Source of the DNA: Mytilus trossulus
Taxonomy: Eukaryota > Mollusca > Bivalvia > Mytilida > Mytilidae
Assembly (NCBI RefSeq): GCF_036588685.1
Contig: NC_086386.1
Location: 22,154,931-22,218,930, forward strand
Direction of reading: 5' to 3'
Length of the DNA: 64,000 nt
The position numbers were made by a program, and so were the translations under genes. This document shows, in pieces, positions 33,715 through 45,262 of the stretch. Each line of letters starts with the position of its first letter. Positions within the stretch are counted from its first letter, which is position 1. The notes under the pieces were generated by a model. The model ran no database searches. It was not told where the DNA came from and saw nothing but the letters and a program-made list of their open reading frames with translations.

Positions 33715-36700
33715 TTTCCGAATATTTTAAATATCAATTCAAAATTATGAGCAAATTCCACGAAATAACTGTATTATAAATTCAAAACCTTGTCACTTTG
33801 AAAGATATATATATGTTATACCAGAAAACATGGAAAAACATTATTCAAATCAAGAGATTTTTCAAAAGAAAAACACATCCATATTGAAAATGGAAAATAA
33901 ATTCATGGTTTAGATCATGTAGATAGTTATATGATCTATGCAGCGATAATCGAACATTATTTGAACTACCATGCAACAGTCCGACGGAGCTAAGCTCTGA
34001 TATTATGAAAGATCAATGGCTTGTCCTGTTAGATGTGTATTTACAAAAGGATGAATAGAAGTTCTTTGAACCCGATAAGATTAAATTATGTTAACATATG
34101 AAAGGGGTCACTGGAATACAAAACAAAATTAAATTCATATGTCAAATTAAGACAAGTATTAGGAGGTTCTTGATGGGTACTCCGGATGGGTCTTGTAAAA
34201 CGGGAGGTACTTGGTGGTGACTTCGTTTTGTGTTTTTGTAAAACTCCCACATAAAACAAGAAAGTAAAACAAAGTCAACGGTAAAGAAGTCGATAACCAA
34301 AATATGTGATACACATAATAACTGCAAGAGAAAACGCAATTTAAGCTTCCAGTAAAGTAGATTCCCTATGAATTAAAAAATGGCCAATGGTCAGCCTAAT
34401 CGAGTAATAACTGGATGTCTTTAATAACCTACCTGTTTAGATGACTCAGTATAAGTTTTGACAATGTTTACCTTTGATATATAATGTTAGGTATTATTAT
34501 GTTTGTTTAAATTTTATGTGTAAACAGTCATTTATCCCCATAAATTCAAATGTCCTGGGGAAAGTTTTAAGGTGTGTAACTTTTGTTGTGTAAGCTTTCC
34601 GGATTGACAAACGAGACCTAGATCTTTGACAATTTTTTTTAAGTTAAATTATGCATATCAAAAATGTTCTTTTTTAAGTTCCCTATATCCATTAAACTTG
34701 AATGCAATGAAATGGAACTTTAGAGAAACCGAAACTGATGAGAGATTGACATTTCGTTTTTACTTTCATAGGTCTTGTTCGTTAGACAACCATAATTGGT
34801 AAGAAACTGACCTGCTCTAGATGCTGGATTGTTTGTCACATTCAAGTACCCCCAGGGTTTTAGCTAGGATTTTGAGGGCTTTAGTCACTTTTGCGCGTGA
34901 TAAAAATCAGCCTTAATTTTTTATAAAGCAAGGGATCTAGGATGTTTATCAAACTAGCTATACATATATGTCCAAGTCCTTCAAGGACTAGTCTAGGATC
35001 TTTGAAGACTTTAGGATTGCTAATGTAGGCAGTTATTGACAATATTGAATGAATTGACTGATGTGATGCTAAGATATGAAGATAAGAACAGGGATCTGGT
35101 AATATGGTCAAAACATCACTTCAGTTATTTTCAGGGCACACCCCTTATCAACAAAAGTTGGGTGCCTCTATTTTTTAACCACTGCACAAATGAACTTGTA
35201 ACGACTTTTTCACTTCACAATCATGTATATCCTTGAAAATACGTTTTAATATCTATTTGGAATCAATTTCTTTACTATTGGATAGAAGGATCTGCATCCG
35301 AACTTAATGTGACGATTCTAATGACTGTAGACTGTAGATCATGTTTACTTTCGATTTTTAAACGAAATGGAGCGAAATGAAATGAAAACGGGAAGTGACA
35401 ATTGAATTATAATTTCAGAATAAAACCGGATTCATCTACGATCTTTTACGCATGCGCACTACATAGAACAGGAAGCACCTGTTTGCAAGTGAAAATATTT
35501 ACGTTTTGAATAAAGTTCATTCTTTTTAATCGAAGTTGTCGAAAGTTTTTGATGAATATTTATATAAAGTACGACGAAAATACGTTGAAATGACGAAACT
35601 ACGACAAGCAAACTGCAAATTATGATCGTAAGGGAAATATTGAAATTAAAATAAAGTTGTAATGTCCGGGAAGTTTATCAATTTTGTTCAAATGACGAAA
35701 ATTCGACTGAACTGTGAGAAATGATTAAAATGAAATGCTGACTGACTGATTTAACCTAAATAGATTATTATGATGGTCATTTATGAGGTTTTATAATGAT
35801 AATTAAGGGATTAGCGACCCATCTGATTGGCGATAGGCGGATTACTTGTCATCACAACTTTTAACACCTTTGGTAAACGTTAATTACCTGAGGGTCATAA
35901 ACTTGTCAGAAACATAAAGACAGGTAGAATTCAAGTAATTTGATGTGTAAATATTTTTACACTTTCCAAATTTAAGTGACGAAATTGATATGAAATATTT
36001 TCGTCATTTCTAAAACCTTTTCGTAAAATACGAAAGTGACGAGCGCTAGCTAAATCACTGAGTACCCCCCCCCCCCCCCTTTTTTTTTAACGAAGTCATG
36101 ACTTTACCTTTAAAGTTCTAAGTTCGAACTTAATTTTAAATCAATATAATTATACTTATTATGACTATCATTATTGAAACAGCAGCCAGACATGTAAAAT
36201 ATAGTATTGTATAAGTATTGTCCATAGTATTGTATCGGCATAACAGTAATAAATAATTCCTTTAATTTATTAAATTACTAACTGGTGGTGCGAAATGATT
36301 TATGATCTTGACCACGTGTTTGAGTAAATCTTAACTTAATACACCGACTGATTTTACTACCGATAAAAAGTACAATAAATCTCATTCATATTAAAACTGG
36401 GAGTGGCCTCACCTTTAAATTTCACACACATAAACATAAGTTTAACAACTTTCCTAGGGTTAAATGTCAAAGTCAGGCTAAATTAAATTTGAAATGGTTC
36501 TTGATCAGGCTATCGGACAGTAATTAGGCTTATCTCCAATTGTAATTGTTTACATATTTACCTATTCATGTATTTACCTGGAGAACAGGTGAAAATTACA
36601 GGTAGCAGTTTTCAACTTTACAGTGTAACTCGATCAAGTTTTTTGAAATGGTAAAATCTACGTGTAAAATGAATAAAACAGAAATTATAAAATTAAGCTG

Positions 36701-37725
36701 CTTCCGTATAAGTAATATAACCATTCATAATGTACTGGGACACCTTACATATTTGTGGTCAATCATACATGTAGGTATGATTGGAATTTACGTTTTAACT
36801 ATTGATTTTAAATTGATTAAATAAAAAGACAAAATCTTACCTTGAATTTGAGCAAAAACAATAGTATTTTCAATCGAAAAAGAAAAAATAATTCTTGATA
36901 ACAATATCCAATAAAATACTAGTCTTCTGGCGACAGTGTGACCGATAAAGCCGGTCAGAGTAATTTACCTTACTTTCTTACCGGTAGAGGGCGCACATAA
37001 CTTCCTGATTATAAACCATGGGCTTTCTCAAAGTACGCAATGGGCATTTTCATTGAAGCCAATGTTAAATTTTATTTTAAAAATTGTTATGAATAAAAAC
37101 ACATCAAGTGTAGTTGCAAATCTTAAGATATTTTTGTATTCAATAATATGCGTTTGTATTTGGGGGTAAATATAAGAAATTTCAAATAAAAAGCAGGGGT
37201 TAACATCTGCATTCAGCAAAGGAACAAATTTCAGAAATATTCTGAATTGATCTATGTCCCCAAAAATTTACATATTTGTAAAGTTGTTATAACATGCATA
37301 TAAATATATATGTACAGATATATACAACCTTCTGGTATGTTCTTCCTTGCATGTAGGGCCATGGTATGGATTGGTGAAGAAACAACATTCATAAATGATA
37401 TTTTGATGAAACATTTAAAATGTAAAATTGATATGTATCCTGTTTTCAGACCGATTTTTAATGTCACCAAGTACCAGTTTGCAGGAAGACAGGTAATCCT
37501 ACTCATGCATCAATCATATTCTGCCTTAGAGCAGATAGATTCTTGCCCACTCTCCAAAAAAGTGCTTAGTAGAAAGCATTTACTAGATTTTCTAGTCTCC
37601 GATTCAACCCTTTTGTGTATTGAAATGACTTGGACTGTTAGTTTACCTTCTGGGGATCAGCAGTTACTTAACCAAACACTCCAGCTTCCTTAACCAAAAT
37701 GGCACAAAGAAAATATTAACATAAT
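33715..37725. other. No supported gene; AT-rich, low-complexity tracts
   Basis: Contains a C-run followed by a T-run at about 36066-36088. Around 35560-36060 there are repeated GACGAAA-type phrases (TACGACGAAAATACG, GACGAAATTGATATG) that suggest an old repeat without clear ends. The 127-residue frame at 37310-37693 has no recognised motif. Confidence 0.35.
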
Positions 37726-37730
37726 GAACT

Positions 37731-38388
37731 AGTGTCGCTCACCTTGGTCTATGTGAATATTAAACAGAGGAAGAAGATGGATTCATGACAAAATTGTGTT
37801 TTGGTGATGGTGATGTGTTTGTACATCTTACTTTACTGAACATTCTTGCTGCTTACAATTATCTCTATCTTGGCCCAGTAGTTTCAGTAGAAAATGTTAA
37901 TAAACATTTACAAATTTTATGAAAATTATTAAAAATTGACTGTAAGGGGCAATAACTCCTTACAGTCAATTGACCATTTCGGTCAGGTTGATTTATTAGT
38001 AAAACTTACTTTGTTGTACATTATTGCTGTTTACAGTTTATCTTTATCTATAATAATATTCAAGATAATAACCAAAAACAGTAAAATTTCCTTAAAATGA
38101 CCAATTTAGGGGCAGCGACCCAACAACGGGTTGTCTGATCCAGATGTCAGATTTGCTCTTAATGCTTTGGTTTTTGAGTTATAAGCCAAAAACTGCATTT
38201 TACCCCTATGTTCTTATTTTAGCTGTGGCAGCCATCTTGGTTGGATGGCCGGGTCACCGGACACATTTTTAAAACTAAATACCCCAAAGATTATTGTGGC
38301 CAAGTTTGGATTAATTTGGCACATTAGTTTCAGAGGAGAAGATTTTTGTAAAAGATTACTGAGATTTACGAAAAATGGTCAACTAGAG
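37731..38388 (+). repeat. Dispersed repeat, family E, copy 1
   Basis: Starts GTCGCTCACCTTGGTCTATG and runs through TTCATGACAAAATTGTGTTT, TTACTGAACATTCTTGCTGC, CAATTTAGGGGCAGCGACCC, GCAGCCATCTTGGTTGGATG and TTTCAGAGGAGAAGATTTTTG. The next copy follows directly. From memory this is one of the commonest mussel repeats. Confidence 0.8.
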
Positions 38389-38390
38389 AG

Positions 38391-39763
38391 CCTGTGTCGC
38401 TCACCTTGGTATATGTGAATTAAACATTTTGTTAAACACAGTTCATGACAAAATTGTGTTTAGGTGATTGTGATGTGTTTGTATATCTTACTTTACTGAA
38501 CATTCTTGCTGCTTACAATTATCTCTATCTAATGTTAGTAAATATTTACAAATTTTATAAAAATTGTTAAAATTTGATTATAAAGGACAATAACTTCTTA
38601 GGGGGTCAATTGACCATTTTGGTCATTTTGACTTATTTTTGAGTCTTAAATTGCTGCAAATTATTGCACATTATTGCTGTTTACAGTTTTAGTCCAGAGA
38701 ATCTGGGGTTTAACCTCAAACAAATTGCAACAGAATTATTTTTTCATGAAAAACGAAGATTACAACTATATTATTAACATATCAAAAATCGGCAAAAATC
38801 GGACCACGGCAAAGTTGTATAATTTATACGAATTAAAAAGGTAAAATTCTACTGAATTTCATGCAACGTAATACGCACCATACGTCAAAAGGGAAATAAC
38901 TTGTACACTGCAACTACAATATGTCAACAAGCTGCATTTGTTTTTGACTTGGATTTGACCTAGTGGAACTTAAAACTGGTGAGTAACGCTTGACTTTTAT
39001 AATAAATGTATAAAAATAAATACATTTATCATGTTTTGAATCTTTAAAAAAGTATTTGTTTCCCCCCAGTTGCATTATTTTGCCGTATTCCCCCTTCACT
39101 TGTCATTTTCAATTCCATAATTTTTTACATTGATTTATTACAATAAATCATGTTTCCTAGTCTTGGAAATTGTTTTAAATGTATAATAACTGTTTTCCAA
39201 TGTTTTTAACTGAAAAAACGACATTTCATAGGGAGGTTACGTCAAAAATAAAAAAAAGTATGGAACGCCGTTTGTGACACAAAGAATGAACGAGTAAAAA
39301 CAAGTATTTGTATTTTCATTCCTATAAATGTATTTATCGCTATCTATTTTAAGTAACAAGATAATAACCCAAAACAGCAAAATTTCCTTAAAATTACCAA
39401 TTTAGGGGCAGCTACCTAAAAAACCAGTTGTCCCATTCATCTTAAAATTTCAGGGCAAATAGATCTTGACCAGATAAACAATTTTACCCCATGTCAGATT
39501 TGCTCTAAATGCTTTGGTTTTTGAGTAATAACCAAAACTGCATTTAACCTCCATGTTCTATTTTTAGCCGTGGCGGCCATCTTGGTTGGTTGGCCGTGTC
39601 AAAAAACACAAACTTTAAACTAGATACATCAATGATGATTGTGGCCAAGTTTGGTTTAATTTGGCCAAGTAGTTTCAGAGGAGAAGATTTTTGTAAAAGT
39701 TAACGACGACCGACGCCAAGTAATGAGAAAAGCTCACTTGGCCTTTTAGGCCAGGTGAGCTAA
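38391..39763 (+). repeat. Dispersed repeat, family E, copy 2, split by an insertion
   Basis: Begins TGTCGCTCACCTTGGTATATG, is colinear with copy 1 to about 38690, and resumes at about 39334 (TTTATCGCTATCTATTTTAAG). It keeps the full 3' end, a palindromic AGCTCACTTGGCCTTTTAGG, CCAGGTGAGCT, which copy 1 lacks. Confidence 0.8.
38690..39333. mobile_element. ~640-bp insertion inside the family E repeat
   Basis: Sequence absent from the colinear part of copy 1. It starts near AGTCCAGAGAATCTGGGG and ends near ATTTGTATTTTCATTCC. No open frame of note, no clear terminal repeats. Boundaries come only from comparison with the neighbouring copy and are uncertain by about 10 bp. Confidence 0.6.
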
Positions 39764-39769
39764 AAAGTC

Positions 39770-41210
39770 AATGGTATAACCTGTCTTCTCCAACACACTG
39801 GGGGACAAGAAAAATATATCAGAGAAAGCAGTGTGTCATAATACTCAGGGTTATTCTGCAAGGATAGGTATATTTTGGGAAAATGTGTTTGTTTATGCAG
39901 GATGTTGGAATACTCAAATGTCAGATAAGGCAGGTTACACTGAAGTTTTTACAATGGCATAACTAACAACCTATGGTGAATTCTGTCTGTATTTGAGAAA
40001 ATTTAACAAACTAATGTTAGATGACAAGAAGGGCACATTTCTAACCTGTGCGACAAGAATTCATCTCTATCGTATCAACAGATTTAAAAGTGTTGACTTC
40101 AAACAGAGGTCTGAATTCATGCCACAGATGAAACAATATAATTTTTAGTGTGAATCATTCTCTTATGTTACCATGGTTACATCTGTCTATAGCAAAGTGT
40201 GAATAAGGTCATTTGCTACTGTTAAACTAAAGAACTTGGGAATCGCCATCTTTAATAGACTATTTTTTTTTTTTATCAGATTCTTTATGAAATTATCAAA
40301 AATGGAGACAAACGAATGGACTTATAACTGCTGTAGCATCTTACAGCAGTTTAACATATAATATATATTTTTTGAAATACACCAGAGATCTTTTATTGAT
40401 TTACAAATTCAAGAATGTTTAATCAGGGGAGATAATTTTGGAACATCATGTCCATTTCAGGGGCAGATAATTAACCACTATAGTATTGAAAATCCATCAA
40501 TTTCTATATTATTGAGTTCAAAATCAATAAAAAAAATTAAGCTTCTATACCTCTTGTCCTTTTATTCTTAGAAGGGTTTGATTCTTACACAATCCAAAAA
40601 AAAAATGCTGAAAATTAGAACTCAAGGATGGAATCTTTTTTTGGTAAAGTTTTAAGAATGTGTTTACAGGTTTGAGAAACAGACAGTAGTTATCTAATCT
40701 AATATTTACTAATATCTATCTAATACTTTAAATATACTCCTCTGTAATACATAAAGGTACACATAATTTTATTTCACAAAATAGTCTTGTTTGTAATACA
40801 TCTTAGATAAACAGTACAGGTCGACAACAATATTACGTCATTAATGATGTTACCATAAACTATAAGCTGGTTTGTCTATTTGTAAATCTGTGAAATGAAA
40901 AATAACACAAATGATGAAACAGAACAAATTTTACCAATTACTTAGATTATGTCACCATTCAAAGAGGTGTTGAACAAAAATGTAAAATATATGCTTCTCT
41001 GACAAGATTGTATGGTTTCGAATAGAGAATCTATATATGTATGAAAATAGAATTCTCAACCCAGGAAACTTCAGAATTCGTTACTACAATCCATTTGTAT
41101 GGACCTGAAAATGTTCTTCATAAACATGTACTGTATCAGATACAACTAATGTTTCTGTCTTCCAATGTTCTATCGCATATCACTTTTTTAACTCTACATC
41201 TGTGCTCTGT
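39770..41210. other. No supported gene
   Basis: AT-rich sequence downstream (3') of RPA3 with no recognised repeats. The RPA3 3' untranslated region should start just below 41212. Confidence 0.4.
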
Positions 41211-41211
41211 G

Positions 41212-43289
41212 CTACTGTTGTTGTACACCTTGGACATAATTCTGTGGAAGTCTGGCCATCAGTTCTACAGCTTCATTGTAGGCTCCCATATCTGCAGAAC
41301 ATTGAAATAAAATCATTACAAATAATTTATGGAATTTCCCATGCTTATTAAGTTATGTAAAAATAATTACTTAAACTTGGTCTTGGTGGTTGCACAAACA
41401 TCAATACAACTTTAACTATTAATTAAATAAATAAATATAAAAATACAAGATTTAATTGACATATTTATTAAAACATCAGTAACTACAATTGGCATGTTTG
41501 CACTCATGAAACTACCTGTGCACTATGAATGTTACTCAAAATGTTGTTTTACAATGGCCTAAAGATTCAAGAGGTTTCTTTTCATAAAAAAAAACATAAT
41601 ATCAAAGGTGGCACTTTTTTAATTCAGGGATTTTCCAACCCTCTTATTTGGGTCCAAATATGGGCCCCTGTCCGATGAGAAATATGCTTCTTTTTTCCTA
41701 ATTTTCAGCTCTAAAATTCCCAATTGTATATAGACATCATTGTAAAATTTAATAATAATCTTTTTTTAAGCAATGCAGCTGTAAGGTTTTGTTGGTGTCG
41801 TGATGTGGTATTTTGTTTAAAAATCTCTTGAAATTGTTCACGATTTATGCAATTATAACTTATTCATTCTCAGAATGCCGAATTTTGCTCTTAATTCTTA
41901 AAAAATTTCTTGGGGACCAAGTTGCATGCAGGTAGTGCGAACTAATATATTTTCTGGAAATCAAACATTTCAAGAACTTTTTATTCCCAATTGCATGGGC
42001 CCTGGGCCCCTTCCCTTTAATAAACACTAGGAAAATCACTGTTATTAAGTTATCATTTACATGTAAGTAAGTGTCAAATTCCCAAAACCATCAAAGATAT
42101 CAAAGTGGGAAAAATCCTTTTCAAGTTATTTAGGAAACAAGCTTTCCAAGAACCTTTTTTAATTTTTGTTTCATAAAATCTTCTTCTTCTTCTTTGTGTA
42201 CATGTTTTTATGAAAATAACTTTAAATTTACATTATTTCATTCTTTCACACTGAACTTGAATGGAAAAAGCCCTAATAAAAACCAAAAGAAATCTTGAAA
42301 TACCATACATGCATCAGTTTTTACTCACATATTTAAGTTTTTTGTTTGCATATTTTTAAAAAGAAATTAGTGAAATATCCTTTGGTTCAAGTCCTGTGTA
42401 TTTCTATGAGAGAAGACATTGAAAAACCATTAACTATAGTCATGATAGTTGTTAACATAAAATTCACCGTCATCTGTTCTCTGGTAGAGAGTTGTCTCAC
42501 TGGCAATCATATCACATCTTATTCTATAATGTATAAAAATTGTATATCTTACCAAAGTTATCTGAGGTTTCTGATGGGAAGACAATATAGTTCTGACAGA
42601 GTATGTTGTTTTGTCCATCAACTTGACCGTGTACTTCAGTTAAACCAGCTACATACTCATTTACCTGAAATATATTACTAAATCTTCAATATTTGTTTAT
42701 AATAATAATATAGAGAATGGTACTGAGAACTGCATTTAGATCTTGTGATGCCAAGCTTCAGGGCAAATCCAGCCATTTTTAAAAGGGGGTTCCTAACCTA
42801 GGATAGAGGGTGGGTTCCAACAATATGTCCCCATTCAAATGCATAGATAATCAAAAAGGGTGGGGGTCCAACTCCACCCCACCCCTGGATCGGCCCACTG
42901 CACTTGCCTCATATGCCGTATGATGAGCTAAATGACCTACTGTGTTGTATAAACCACCCATTTCACGTATTTACAATTTGCATGTACATGTACATTTTTG
43001 TACATGAAGCTTTCAGTCCTTTGATGGAAATTAATACTTATGACTAAAAAAAAAGAAGTAAACATAACCAGAAATCTGACAAGAATCACTTACACATGGA
43101 AAAGTTAAAATTACAAATCCTAAAAATAAATACCCCCTGTGTAAGTTGAATTAAAATACTACTTGTACATCTTGAAGCTTATTTGTTAGGTTTTTTTTAT
43201 AATTTAATACTCACAGGTTCTTGCAGTACAACACGTACATCCTGGTTATCACTTGTTGTCAGTGTAAAAGAATTGCCATCATTAGCTAC
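41212..43289 (-). CDS. RPA3: Replication protein A 14 kDa subunit (RPA3), C-terminal three exons
   Basis: Exons in transcript order: 43215-43289 (VANDGNSFTL, SDNQDVRVVLQEP), 42553-42664 (VNEYVAGLTEVHGQVDGQNN, ILCQNYIVF) and 41212-41291 (YNEAVELMARLPQNY, ending GVQQQ). Acceptors are TTTTAG, TTTCAG and TGCAG; donors GTGAGT and GTAAGA; phases agree (0, then 1). About 88 residues are visible of a protein normally near 120. The pattern of EP-loop, V-E-V-x-G, ILC-xxY-xxF and F-D-x-x-x-YNEA matches the RPA14 OB fold, the small subunit of the heterotrimeric single-stranded-DNA-binding complex in the nucleus. The N-terminal exon (~30 residues) was not located. Confidence 0.85.
41625..42041. mobile_element. 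417-bp hAT-like MITE in RPA3 intron
   Basis: Begins CAGGGATTTTCC and ends GGAAAATCACTG, near-perfect inverted ends with the CAG...CTG termini of hAT elements. The interior has GGGCCC-rich subterminal blocks (GGGTCCAAATATGGGCCCC; CATGGGCCCTGGGCCCC). An imperfect 8-bp flank (TTTTAATT / TTATTAAG) may be an eroded duplication. Confidence 0.6.
42460..42515 (+). repeat. Dispersed repeat, family D, tail fragment
   Basis: TGGTAGAGAGTTGTCTCACTGG, CAATCATATCACATCTTATTC matches the tail at 49060-49100 and the inverse at 61600-61625. It lies in the RPA3 intron close to exon 42553-42664. Confidence 0.65.
42759..42900. mobile_element. 142-bp hAT-like MITE in RPA3 intron
   Basis: Starts CAGGGCAAATCCAGCCATTT and ends CCCACCCCTGGATCGGCCCACTG. 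The ends are imperfect inverted repeats (CAGGGC...ATCCAG against CTGGAT...GGCCCACTG), with G-rich and C-rich internal flanks. No clear target duplication is visible. Confidence 0.5.
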
Positions 43290-43327
43290 CTAAAATAAAA
43301 TAGTAAATAAAATAGTTATGAACATTA

Positions 43328-43500
43328 TAGCAACAAGAATGTGTCAATAGTACATGGATGTCCCCACTATCATTTTCTACATGTATGTTCAGTGAACCCT
43401 GAGAATGGGATAAAAACTCTAATTTGGCATTAAAATTAGAAAGATCATGTCATACGGAACATGTGTACTTAGTTTCATGTTGATTGGACTTCAACTTCAT
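43328..43500 (-). repeat. Dispersed repeat, family C, truncated copy
   Basis: CAAGAATGTGTCAATAGTACAT, ATTAGAAAGATCATGTCAT, TTGATTGGACTTCAACTTC. It ends abruptly where other copies continue with ATCAAAAACTAC, and lies upstream of the RPA3 exon at 43215. Confidence 0.75.
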
Positions 43501-43565
43501 CAATCAAAGAGCTGAATAGATCTGAGGGGAAAGACCTTGTTTCAATTATATTTTTTTGAGGGAGT

Positions 43566-43584
43566 GGGGGGGGGGGGGGGGGGG
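43566..43584 (+). repeat. Run of 19 G
   Basis: Uninterrupted homopolymer; similar G/C runs occur at 13138-13156 and 36066-36080. Length in the assembly may be unreliable. Confidence 0.9.
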
Positions 43585-43838
43585 CAGGGTGTATCTCTTG
43601 ATAGTCTTCATATGGGACAACATCCCTAATGCGCCTTGAAATGAGGAACTCAAAAGTCACGTGTAAAGAAAAAATCTCTGTGTAGTGATATTGGACATGT
43701 TTCTATTTTTAACAAATGACTGAACTTAATTATTTGTGGTGATTAGGAAAGTAGAGGAACATAGAATAAATGTGTAAAAACTATGGAGCTATTGAATGTG
43801 TTCAAAGTATTAAATTTTCAAAGAACTTATTGTGTTAA

Positions 43839-44141
43839 AAAGGGGATATTTTACCACAAGGAGCCGCATCACAAAGGGATGTTCGGGGTTTGCTAATTTA
43901 CGGAAAAAGTAATCTCACTTCGTACCCCGAAAATTTAACCACATATGTGAAAATGTCACAGCTTCGAAACGAGCTATCATACATATCCAAGTTTACGATA
44001 TGGACTGAGCTACAGGAAAAAACGTTACCATTATCGCCTATGGGAAAACAATTAAAGATATTGAGCCATATAAGGGATGAAAAAAAGGAACAGCTAGAAC
44101 ATGTAGAAAGGTTGACAATATTGAAATCAATTGTAGTTTAA
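43839..44141 (+). CDS. Coding-like island of about 100 codons, unknown
   Basis: The frame is open from 43839 to the TAA at 44139. It reads LPQGAASQRDVRGLLIYGKS, NLTSYPENLTTYVKMSQLRN, then SPMGKQLKILSHIRDEKKEQ and a charged, possibly helical end. No in-frame ATG occurs before KMSQ, so it may be a 3' exon (acceptor-like TTTTACCACAAG at 43849-43860) or the 3' part of a retrocopy. No family is recognised. Confidence 0.35.
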   Translation, partial: KGDILPQGAASQRDVRGLLIYGKSNLTSYPENLTTYVKMSQLRNELSYISKFTIWTELQEKTLPLSPMGKQLKILSHIRDEKKEQLEHVERLTILKSIVV

Positions 44142-45262
44142 TGTAATTTCCTTATGTTAGGATTCAATTTGGACCATGGAAGAGATCTGCATCTTCTAAA
44201 TCTAAACATTTGATTCAAGTTGATAGTAAATTATCTAAAATTCAACGGAATTCTGTCATTTAAAAACAACTACAATATTTTTTGAAATCTTAATAATGTA
44301 CCACTGAACTGCAGGCTAGGACCATTTTCCATTTTTTGTGACAGTACTCTAAAAAAAATAAAATTCTTAAGAAAGTTAGGACTGAAAAATCTATTCAGTT
44401 TTAAATTTCCATTGAAAAGGCCAGGATTTTTTAATTAGTTGGTTTACGGATCTGCCCACCCAATTTTGCCGATTCCTAGAATAAAAATACAATTGACATT
44501 TCATGCTTTTTTATTCCTGCCAACCCAAACAAATACATTATCCCTGAAAAATAATTAAACTCTTCTTTTTTTATGAAATGAAATGCATGAATCACTAACA
44601 AAATTGATAACACTCTCTGTTGTGAAAAAATAAAACTTCCAGTTTACGTTTCTAAAAATAGACAAATCAATTATAACTGACCTAGAAATGTCGTTTACGC
44701 AAATAATTTTGCTGATCGAAATCTGTGATTAAAACCCATTACACAATAAGTTTGTTTCCCTTATTTGTCATCAGTCTGTAAGATGCATAATCTCATAGAA
44801 ATAGACTTGTCCAAATGTGGACAGGTGGAAAGCACCTTGGAAGTAAAAGTTCTGAATATTATCAACAAGTCATTTAGAATTTTCTTGTTTCATGGATAAT
44901 ATAAAAAAAATATCGTCCATTTGGATTTAAAACGGGAATGAATGACACTAGATTAACCTGATATTCTCGTTTTTTCCTTGGACGAGTCTATTACATTTTT
45001 GACACGTGTGTTGAAACTTATTTTCGTAAGACGTTTTTTACATTTTTTTCTTTATCAGTTTCGTTTTTGAAGATCATTACTCACCAAGTTTTTGGGAATT
45101 GATTAAGAGCTACACGAATTTCTTCTTCTTTTTTGTGAAAAGACGATTTAATTTCGTCTTTGTCTGTGAACACCCCCCTTTTTTACGGCAAATCATTAGA
45201 CAAAGTCATACGATATTTATGACAGCTGAGCAAGAATATTTCATCGAACTAAAATTTGAAAT

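Noticed and set aside
37310-37693. 127-residue plus-strand open frame
   Set aside because: Composition is ordinary for translated AT-rich DNA, with no recognised domain; it abuts the start of a dispersed repeat.
43475-43660. Proline-rich minus-strand frame
   Set aside because: The proline run is the translated 19-G homopolymer.
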